This document shows positions 1 through 4,348 of a stretch of DNA of 12,199 nucleotides, piece after piece. The notes under the pieces were generated by a model. The model was not told the DNA's origin and did no database searches. It saw nothing but the letters and a program-made list of their open reading frames with translations. Source of the DNA: Pseudomonadota bacterium (lineage in GTDB: Bacteria; Pseudomonadota; Alphaproteobacteria; Rhizobiales; Xanthobacteraceae); the NCBI GenBank assembly GCA_023417665.1, contig JAEZFA010000039.1, positions 1 to 12,199 on the forward strand, given 5' to 3'. Position 1 is the first letter of the stretch. Every line of letters begins with the position of its first letter. The position numbers and the translations under genes are program-made.

Positions 1-1
1 C

Positions 2-919
2 GCCTGCGGCAACGGCACCGCCGGCGCCTTCGCGCCGAAGGTGCTCGAGGCGATCGGCTGCGAGGTCGTGCCGCTCGACACCGAACTCGATCACACCTTC
101 CCGAAATACAATCCCAATCCCGAAGACCTGAAGATGCTGCATGCGGTGCGCGACGCCGTGCTCGCGCACAAGGCCGATGTAGGCCTTGCTTTCGATGGTG
201 ACGGCGACCGCTGCGGCGTCGTCGACGACACCGGCGAGGAGATTTTTGCCGACAAGGTCGGCGTCATGCTCGCGCGCGACATGTCGGCAGGCGGCAAGGG
301 CGGGCAGTTCATCGTCGACGTGAAATCGACCGGCCTTTTCCTCACCGACCCGGTGCTGAAAGCGAACGGCGTGAAGGTCGATTTCTGGAAGACCGGCCAT
401 TCCTACATCAAGCGCCGCTCGGCGGAACTGAAGGCGGTTGCCGGTTTCGAGAAGTCCGGCCACTTTTTCTTCGGCGCGCCCTTCGGTCGCGGCTACGACG
501 ACGGCCTGCTTTCGGCGATTGCGGTCTGCGAAATGCTCGACCGCAACCCGGACAAGAAGATGTCGGAGCTTCGCCTCGCCCTGCCGCGCACCTGGCAGTC
601 GCCGACCATGTCGCCGCATTGCGACGACGAGAAGAAATACGGCGTGGTCGACCAGATCGTGAAGCATTTCGAGAATGCGAAGGCAAAAGGCGACAACGTC
701 GCCGGCCAGCCGATCCGCGATCTCGTGACCGTCAATGGCGTTCGCGTCACGGTCGAGGACGGCACCTGGGGGCTGGTGCGCGCCTCATCCAACAAGCCCG
801 AACTCGTGGTGGTCGTGGAAAGCCCGGCGTCCGAAGCGCGGATGAAGGCGATGTTCGAGGCGCTGGATGCGGTGATCCGCACGCATCCCGAAGTCGGCGA
901 ATACAACCAGAAGATCTGA
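2..919 (+). CDS. Phosphomannomutase/phosphoglucomutase, 3' part (5' end outside window)
   Basis: This is the C-terminal 305 residues of an alpha-D-phosphohexomutase, which interconverts hexose 1- and 6-phosphates for surface polysaccharide and sugar-nucleotide synthesis in the cytosol. The frame is open from base 2 and begins with ACGNGTAG. The metal-binding loop DGDGDR lies at fragment residues 65-70 (bases 194-211). The sugar-binding parts KTGHSYIK (130-137) and FEKSGH (149-154) follow, and the phosphate-binding loop RASSNKP is at 260-266. The family is usually about 450-500 residues, so domain 1 with the catalytic phosphoserine lies upstream of the window. A GTG at base 41 is internal, not the start. 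The gene converges on the pseudopilin genes with an 11-bp gap and is probably an unrelated neighbour. Whether mannose or glucose phosphate is preferred cannot be read from the sequence. Confidence 0.95.
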   Translation, partial: ACGNGTAGAFAPKVLEAIGCEVVPLDTELDHTFPKYNPNPEDLKMLHAVRDAVLAHKADVGLAFDGDGDRCGVVDDTGEEIFADKVGVMLARDMSAGGKGGQFIVDVKSTGLFLTDPVLKANGVKVDFWKTGHSYIKRRSAELKAVAGFEKSGHFFFGAPFGRGYDDGLLSAIAVCEMLDRNPDKKMSELRLALPRTWQSPTMSPHCDDEKKYGVVDQIVKHFENAKAKGDNVAGQPIRDLVTVNGVRVTVEDGTWGLVRASSNKPELVVVVESPASEARMKAMFEALDAVIRTHPEVGEYNQKI

Positions 920-930
920 CAGGCCGGCGC

Positions 931-1524
931 TCAGGAGCAGCCGGTGATCGTGCCGGTGTCGCGCGTGATGCAGGTGACGAGACGCGGCCGGATATAGAGC
1001 TGGTCGGTCATCGTCATGGTGCCGCCGGTGAAGGCGCTGCCGATCGGCGGCGTGAAGTTGTAGCTGACTTCGGTCCAGATCACGGAGGTGTTTCTGGTGT
1101 CGAGGCCGGCGGGCAGCGTGACCGTGGAATTGTTCGCGCGCGGCGTATCCTGAAAGGCCGCGCTCCAGGCGACCGTCGCCGTGCCGGCAGCGTTGACCCG
1201 CACGCTGGAAATCTTGATCTTCAGCAGCGAATTCCAAGTATAGGGCGCGAACACCGCCTTGGCGGCGTCGAAGATCGCGGTCACTTCCGCATTGGTGATG
1301 CTGTTGTCGCGCGCGACCAGATCGCCGACCGTATGCGTCACCAGCACGATCTTGCGCTTTACCACGATGGCCTGGGTCAGCGCCGTGCCGCCGAGATAGA
1401 TCATCGCCATGAACGGCAGGATGATCGCGAACTCCACGGCGGAAACGCCGCGCTTGTCGCCGGAAAAATCCGCAAGCTTGTTGCGGAGCGCCGCGATTGC
1501 CGCCGAGATTGATGCGATGCTCAT
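931..1524 (-). CDS. TadE-like minor pseudopilin (distal of two)
   Basis: This 197-residue protein belongs to the TadE/TadG family of minor pseudopilins of Flp/Tad pili. A short basic, cytosolic N-terminus (residues 1-25) leads to GVSAVEFA at 26-33, which resembles a type IV prepilin cleavage site: Gly26, then Glu at +5. A hydrophobic segment follows at about 32-52. The remainder is a predicted periplasmic domain with Cys185 and Cys196 near the C-terminus, which could form a disulfide. The ATG at 1524-1522 overlaps the TGA of the preceding gene (ATGA), so translation is probably coupled. A longer upstream reading to 1626 would run into that gene and lacks family character. Family knowledge: TadE and TadF are processed by the prepilin peptidase and needed for pilus assembly. 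Which of the two this corresponds to is not clear. Confidence 0.88.
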   Translation of the reverse strand: MSIASISAAIAALRNKLADFSGDKRGVSAVEFAIILPFMAMIYLGGTALTQAIVVKRKIVLVTHTVGDLVARDNSITNAEVTAIFDAAKAVFAPYTWNSLLKIKISSVRVNAAGTATVAWSAAFQDTPRANNSTVTLPAGLDTRNTSVIWTEVSYNFTPPIGSAFTGGTMTMTDQLYIRPRLVTCITRDTGTITGCS

Positions 1525-2096
1525 TGGTAAGGCTCGTTGCGGAAGGCAACCGCCGACATCAGCAGCCGCTTGCCGCTCGGCAGATCCGAAAGGTCGAGAC
1601 CGAAGGTGCGCAGGATCAGCGGCCATTCATACATCACGCGGACCACGACGATGTCGCCCGGTCCGCCGGTCTGATACTGAAAGCCGCTGTCGTCGACCGT
1701 GCCGTTCGCCTTCAGCGCCGGCTTGCCGAGGTTGGCGCTCGCGAACGCGCCGGAGGTGCGGACGTCGATCAGCATGCCGGCATTGCAGTTGAATAGCCCG
1801 AGTACGCGATTGCAGAGTTCCTGCTTGAAGCGCGTCTTGTCGAAGCTCTGCTTCTGCGCCTGGCCCGTCATGATCAGGCGGCTGGTATCGTGCGTAGCGG
1901 TTTCGAGCACCTGTCCGGCCCAGAACACCAGCGCAAGTTCGATGATCGCGAACAGAAGCGCGAAAAACGGCACCACGACGATCGCGAACTCCACCGCCGC
2001 CGCGCCGTCATTGCGGCGGCCGAAGCGGACGATGAGCCGGCGCAACACGCGGCCGCTGCCGTATGCCTTTTCCTTGCGAAATGAAATGCCGAACAT
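1521..2096 (-). CDS. TadE-like minor pseudopilin (proximal of two)
   Basis: This 191-residue TadE-family protein has a basic N-terminus (residues 1-30) and then GAAAVEFA (31-38), a pseudopilin-type processing site with Glu at +5 from Gly31. A hydrophobic segment at about 37-60 contains the TadE-typical FALLFAIIE. The rest is a predicted periplasmic domain, with Cys95 and Cys104 available for a disulfide. GQVLETATHD at 61-70 is also typical of alphaproteobacterial TadE proteins. The start is uncertain: ATG at 2096 or ATG at 2126, in the same frame and giving 201 residues. Neither has a strong Shine-Dalgarno sequence; I chose the start giving the shorter cytosolic leader. The gene is followed by a second TadE gene with an ATGA overlap. 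A TTAA-N7-TTAA site lies upstream at 2189-2204. Confidence 0.88.
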   Translation of the reverse strand: MFGISFRKEKAYGSGRVLRRLIVRFGRRNDGAAAVEFAIVVVPFFALLFAIIELALVFWAGQVLETATHDTSRLIMTGQAQKQSFDKTRFKQELCNRVLGLFNCNAGMLIDVRTSGAFASANLGKPALKANGTVDDSGFQYQTGGPGDIVVVRVMYEWPLILRTFGLDLSDLPSGKRLLMSAVAFRNEPYQ

Positions 2097-2160
2097 CGGG
2101 TCTGCTTCGCGTTCTCTGATGCCCATACCTATAGAGACGACCGTTTGACGAATGGTTGAA

Positions 2161-2185
2161 GGCCGCGCAGAGAAGCCGCGCGGCC
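2161..2185. other. GC-rich inverted repeat between the stand-alone pilus gene and the pseudopilin genes
   Basis: GGCCGCGC at 2161-2168 is the exact reverse complement of GCGCGGCC at 2178-2185, with a 9-base loop. In the minus-strand transcript it would form a stable hairpin just after the stop of the 2215-2685 gene and before the first tadE start. No T-run follows on either strand, so it is a poor intrinsic terminator. It may be an RNA-stability or attenuation element. Confidence 0.45.
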
Positions 2186-2188
2186 CCG

Positions 2189-2204
2189 TTAACGATCGCT
2201 TAAC
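2189..2204. promoter_or_regulatory. Perfect CtrA-type box upstream of the pseudopilin genes
   Basis: The sequence is TTAA, CGATCGC, TTAAC, an exact match to the alphaproteobacterial CtrA consensus TTAA-N7-TTAAC. It reads equally well on the minus strand, where it is also TTAA-N7-TTAAC. It lies about 63 bases upstream of the 2126 ATG and 93 bases upstream of the 2096 ATG of the tadE pair. It sits in a gap of about 90-120 bp between genes. No clear -10 element follows at the usual distance on the minus strand, where the GC-rich hairpin lies instead. CtrA control is known for Caulobacter pilA; here it is inferred. Confidence 0.5.
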
Positions 2205-2214
2205 CAGACGGTAA

Positions 2215-2685
2215 TCAGCGGGCCGGGGCAGCGGGGGTCTGTGCGGCAACGCCGGCCGCCAGCGTGTTGCGGATGCCGTTCTGCTGGATCGCCTGGCTGA
2301 ACACGGCCTGCGCATCCCCCGGAACCACCGCGCGTTCGCAAGCCGGCGCGCAGTTCAGGGTTTCGCGGTCGGCGCCGCGATAGACCACGACGCCGGCAGG
2401 AGCGGAAACCGTAATCTGATGTTCGGCGATCACCGCGCCTTTGGAATCGAGCGCCATCAGGTTGGTGGTGCCATAACCCTTGCCGGTCACGACCAGGAGC
2501 CCGCCGCTTTGCAGCGTGCCGTCGGCAATCGACGGGTTGCCGATGATGATGGTGGAAACGCCTTGCGGCAGGCGCAGCAGCCGCGCCTGATCGAGCACGA
2601 CCGACACTGCTTCCGCGAGTGCGAGGTTCGGAGCGATCATGACACCGCAAAGAACGAGAAGATTTCTGAAAGACCGACGGAGCAC
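2215..2685 (-). CDS. Secreted stand-alone pilus-formation N-terminal-domain protein (CpaC N-domain-like)
   Basis: This is a 156-residue predicted periplasmic protein. The GTG start at 2685 is supported by GGAGG at 2697-2693, seven bases upstream. It gives a clean signal peptide: basic residues 3-7, a hydrophobic stretch to about 22, and cleavage after ALA at 22-24. An in-frame ATG at 2772 would bury that signal. Residues 28-94 resemble the N-terminal domain of the CpaC secretin encoded at 5148-6617. Both have a leucine/valine-rich strand ending in LP, then IxNPxIA, a G-x-TN turn and a closing strand ending in V. I would place it in the 'pilus formation protein N-terminal' family (PF13629), which needs a profile search. 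No secretin domain follows; instead there is Cys112-x3-Cys116 and an Ala/Pro-rich tail. Its role is unknown; a secretin-associated function is inferred. Confidence 0.85.
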   Translation of the reverse strand: MLRRSFRNLLVLCGVMIAPNLALAEAVSVVLDQARLLRLPQGVSTIIIGNPSIADGTLQSGGLLVVTGKGYGTTNLMALDSKGAVIAEHQITVSAPAGVVVYRGADRETLNCAPACERAVVPGDAQAVFSQAIQQNGIRNTLAAGVAAQTPAAPAR

Positions 2686-2692
2686 GGCAACG

Positions 2693-2697
2693 CCTCC
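2693..2697 (-). promoter_or_regulatory. Shine-Dalgarno GGAGG that fixes a GTG start
   Basis: On the minus strand GGAGG is followed by seven bases and then GTG at 2685-2683. It is the best ribosome binding site for the stand-alone N-domain gene and decides against the longer in-frame ATG at 2772. Confidence 0.75.
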
Positions 2698-2837
2698 AAC
2701 GCGAAAAACGCCTACTGATGGAAAGGGAGTCTCGCGCAGATTGGTGAATGAACTCCAAAGATCGATGCGCACGGTAGGATCGAATTCGATTCAAGTTTTG
2801 AGCGGAATCCTTGCGGCATAACGGTTCTCGAATGCAT

Positions 2838-2853
2838 TTCAGAAATAGTTAAC
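2838..2853 (+). promoter_or_regulatory. Degenerate CtrA-like box upstream of the first Flp pilin
   Basis: The sequence is TTCA, GAAATAG, TTAAC, one mismatch from TTAA-N7-TTAAC. It lies about 150 bases upstream of the pilin ATG. That would require a long leader, consistent with the predicted hairpins at 2928-2968. In Caulobacter the pilA promoter is activated by CtrA; the role here is inferred. A second TTAAC at 2889-2893 has no proper partner half-site. Confidence 0.35.
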
Positions 2854-2927
2854 GCTGTTGCGTTTCCGGCTGAAAACACGGGGTTTCTGCGATCGAATTA
2901 ACCGTGAAGAAATCCGTCGGCGGTAAG

Positions 2928-2951
2928 TTCGCTCATGTTCGATCGAGCGGA
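2928..2951 (+). other. Predicted hairpin in the 5' leader of the first Flp pilin
   Basis: TTCGCTC (2928-2934) pairs with GAGCGGA (2945-2951) through seven pairs including one T-G wobble, around a 10-base loop. A second hairpin, CAAGTT / GACTTG, follows directly at 2952-2968. Together they sit 35-75 bases before the pilin ATG and could stabilise an abundant mRNA. This was read by eye only; no folding was computed. Confidence 0.35.
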
Positions 2952-2968
2952 CAAGTTCGACGGACTTG
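2952..2968 (+). other. Second predicted hairpin in the 5' leader of the first Flp pilin
   Basis: CAAGTT (2952-2957) pairs with GACTTG (2963-2968), six pairs including one wobble, around the loop CGACG. It abuts the hairpin at 2928-2951 and leaves the ribosome binding site at 2989-2994 free. Confidence 0.33.
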
Positions 2969-2988
2969 CAGAGAGCCAACCAGGTTTC

Positions 2989-2994
2989 AAGGAG
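2989..2994 (+). promoter_or_regulatory. Strong Shine-Dalgarno of the first Flp pilin
   Basis: AAGGAG is followed by eight bases and then ATG at 3003. This is the strongest plus-strand ribosome binding site I see in the window. It rules out the longer in-frame reading that starts at 2904, and it fits high expression of a major pilin. Confidence 0.8.
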
Positions 2995-3002
2995 CCTTGA
3001 AC

Positions 3003-3167
3003 ATGAAAACCATCGCTCGTTTCGTGAAGGACGAGTCCGGCGCGACCGCCATCGAGTATGGCCTGATCGCCGCTTGCATTTCGGTCGCCATCATTGCCGT
3101 CGTCCAGGGCGTCGGCACGAAGCTGAAGGACACCTTCACTTCGGTGAAGACGGCGCTCGGCGGCTAA
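3003..3167 (+). CDS. flp: Flp/Tad major pilin, copy 1
   Basis: This 54-residue type IVb prepilin is the main structural subunit of the Flp pilus. A 13-residue leader ends in Gly13, and the Flp processing motif follows as G/ATAIEYGL, with Glu and Tyr at +5 and +6 of the mature chain. A hydrophobic helix (about 20-37) is followed by a short C-terminal helix ending ALGG. The prepilin peptidase CpaA encoded at 3686-4186 would cleave after Gly13. The start is fixed by AAGGAG eight bases upstream. An intrinsic terminator follows 23 bases after the stop, so this is probably a monocistronic, highly expressed unit. It is 49/54 identical to the copy at 3377. Predicted mature forms are 41 residues and differ only at position 29 (Lys here). 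Confidence 0.96.
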   Translation: MKTIARFVKDESGATAIEYGLIAACISVAIIAVVQGVGTKLKDTFTSVKTALGG

Positions 3168-3190
3168 TCGCCCGTCCGATAACGGATACC

Positions 3191-3226
3191 AAAGGCCCCG
3201 GTCGAAAGCCGGGGCCTTTTGCTTTT
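3191..3226 (+). terminator. Intrinsic terminator after the first Flp pilin
   Basis: AAAGGCCCCGG (3191-3201) pairs perfectly with CCGGGGCCTTT (3209-3219) around a 7-base loop. It is followed by TTTT, GC, TTTT. This is a strong Rho-independent terminator, 23 bases after the pilin stop, that separates the two pilin genes. Confidence 0.9.
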
Positions 3227-3330
3227 CGGCATGCAAATGCATTGCAGCAGAACGCCGGAACTTTCGATTCAATTCTAGCGATTGCGCTTTACAGGGCGGA
3301 AGGAACTCACGGGCTATGCCTGCGTCCGTC

Positions 3331-3350
3331 ACCGGACACAAAGATCCGGT
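3331..3350 (+). other. Predicted hairpin in the leader of the second Flp pilin
   Basis: ACCGGA (3331-3336) pairs with TCCGGT (3345-3350) around an 8-base loop, 15 bases before the ribosome binding site. TCCG at 3325-3328 could instead pair with CGGA at 3333-3336, so two mutually exclusive folds are possible. This was read by eye only. Confidence 0.3.
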
Positions 3351-3376
3351 ACCTTGAACCTCGCTGGGAGCCGTCA

Positions 3377-3541
3377 ATGAAGAATGTTGTTCGTTTTCTG
3401 AAGGATGAATCGGGCGCGACCGCCATCGAATATGGCTTGATCGCGGCCTGTATTTCGGTCGCCATCATCGCGGTCGTGCAGGGCGTCGGCACCAAGCTGA
3501 CGGATACCTTCACCTCGGTGAAGACCGCGCTGGGCGGCTAA
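3377..3541 (+). CDS. flp: Flp/Tad major pilin, copy 2
   Basis: This is a second 54-residue Flp prepilin in tandem with the copy at 3003. It has the same processing motif, G/ATAIEYGL, after Gly13 and the same hydrophobic helix and ALGG end. It differs from copy 1 at residues 3, 4, 5 and 8 (leader) and at 42 (Thr instead of Lys). I count 18 codons with synonymous changes and 5 with replacements, so the duplication is old and the protein is conserved. GGGAG at 3366-3370 lies six bases before the ATG. The gene has its own upstream region of about 150 bases after the first terminator, and its own terminator, so it is probably transcribed separately. Whether both copies build one mixed pilus or serve different conditions is not visible. 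Confidence 0.95.
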   Translation: MKNVVRFLKDESGATAIEYGLIAACISVAIIAVVQGVGTKLTDTFTSVKTALGG

Positions 3542-3573
3542 TTCGCCCGGAAGTGCTAGCTTTCTGCGCTACG

Positions 3574-3609
3574 AAGGCCCCGGTTTCCGCCGGGGCCTTT
3601 TCGCTTTTT
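3574..3609 (+). terminator. Intrinsic terminator after the second Flp pilin
   Basis: AAGGCCCCGG (3574-3583) pairs perfectly with CCGGGGCCTT (3590-3599) around a 6-base loop. The tail is TTT-TCGC-TTTTT. The stem matches that of the terminator at 3191-3226, so gene and terminator were probably duplicated together. It should insulate cpaA from pilin transcription. Confidence 0.88.
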
Positions 3610-3685
3610 GGCGATCGGATTCACCCTTCGCTTAGGCTTTCGGGATTAGATGCTGCACCGATCCATCGCGACTGGTGTTAGCGGC

Positions 3686-4186
3686 ATGCTTCTCGAAATT
3701 CTCGTGCTCGGCCTGTTTCCGGCAGCCATGGCTTTTGCCGCGGCGAGCGATCTTGTCAGCATGACCATCTCCAACCGCGTTTCGCTGGCGCTCGTGGCGG
3801 GCTTCTTTGTCGTTGCCTGGCTTACCGGAATGGGCTGGGGCGATGTCGGCAGGCATCTGCTGGCGGGCGCTATCGTGCTCGTGGTGGCTTTCGGCTTTTT
3901 CGCGCAGGGCTGGATCGGCGGCGGCGATGCCAAGCTTGCCTCGGCGACCGCGCTCTGGCTCGGCTTCTCGCATCTGCTTGAATATCTTCTGATCGCTTCC
4001 GTTGCGGGTGGCATCCTCACGCTCGCGCTATTGCAATGGCGCACCTTGCCGATGCCGGCCGTGCTCGCGCGGCAGAAGTGGATCGCGCGGCTGCATGAGC
4101 TGCACGCCGGCATTCCTTACGGGATAGCGCTCGCGATCGCGGGCCTCATGGTCTACCCCGAAACGTCCTTCATGCGGGCGCTCTAG
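3686..4186 (+). CDS. cpaA: Prepilin peptidase CpaA/TadV
   Basis: This inner-membrane aspartic peptidase of the A24 family (TadV/CpaA) removes the leader from Flp prepilins and TadE-like pseudopilins. With the start at 3686 it has 166 residues. The two catalytic aspartates are Asp22, in AASDL, and Asp81, in the family motif GGGDAK. About five or six hydrophobic segments span the chain. It lacks the N-methyltransferase-type domain of PilD, as is usual for TadV. The start is uncertain: ATG 3650 in the same frame gives 178 residues, but its extra 12 codons look poorly coding and family members begin close to the first membrane segment. Neither start has a clear ribosome binding site. The gene lies between the pilin terminator and the cpaB promoter region, so it may have its own weak promoter. 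Confidence 0.93.
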   Translation: MLLEILVLGLFPAAMAFAAASDLVSMTISNRVSLALVAGFFVVAWLTGMGWGDVGRHLLAGAIVLVVAFGFFAQGWIGGGDAKLASATALWLGFSHLLEYLLIASVAGGILTLALLQWRTLPMPAVLARQKWIARLHELHAGIPYGIALAIAGLMVYPETSFMRAL

Positions 4187-4348
4187 GCCCGCCACGGCGG
4201 AACGGAGTGTAAGTGCAAGCTGCCGTTAATTAAATTCCGCTACTGCTCATTAACCATAAGTTGACCCTTAGCTGGTGAAATCCGGCAACGTGCAGACCAG
4301 CGACCCATATCCCGGGTCCCGCTTCAGCACGAGTGGAAGAGTGAGCGT
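4187..4348 (+). promoter_or_regulatory. Promoter region of the cpaB-tadC operon
   Basis: This 162-bp gap holds no gene and is more AT-rich than its surroundings in the middle. It carries TTAATTAA at 4226-4233 and a near-consensus CtrA box at 4250-4265. GGAAG and GAGTGAG just before the cpaB ATG are a weak ribosome binding site. I see no terminator after cpaA, so readthrough from cpaA is possible. Confidence 0.55.
4250..4265 (+). promoter_or_regulatory. Near-consensus CtrA-type box upstream of cpaB
   Basis: The sequence is TTAA, CCATAAG, TTGAC, one mismatch from TTAA-N7-TTAAC. The second half, TTGACC, also resembles a -35 hexamer, the placement expected for a CtrA-activated promoter. It lies 84 bases upstream of the cpaB ATG. 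I could not find a good -10 at the standard spacing. Confidence 0.45.

Larger units (their letters stand above)
2686..3002. promoter_or_regulatory. Divergent control region between the minus-strand pilus gene and the first Flp pilin gene
   Basis: This 317-bp stretch holds no convincing gene; the small ORFs that cross it lack a ribosome binding site or recognisable protein character. It must carry the promoter of the minus-strand gene and that of the first pilin. It contains a perfect 12-bp palindrome, ATCGAATTCGAT, at 2779-2790, a degenerate CtrA-like site at 2838-2853, and two predicted leader hairpins at 2928-2951 and 2952-2968. It also contains a pilin Shine-Dalgarno sequence. I could not fix a -10/-35 pair with confidence. 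Confidence 0.6.

Noticed and set aside
920..955. Imperfect GCCGG stem between the convergent mutase and tadE genes
   Set aside because: Bulged stem with no T-run on either side; not convincing as a bidirectional terminator.
619..1512. Plus-strand open frame overlapping the mutase and the distal tadE gene
   Set aside because: It overlaps two convergent genes in other frames and its Arg/Gly/Asp-rich product has no family character.
2779..2790. Perfect 12-bp palindrome ATCGAATTCGAT
   Set aside because: It could be an operator, but short palindromes built from TCGA and GATC are common and nothing else supports a binding site. It is kept only as part of the control-region description.
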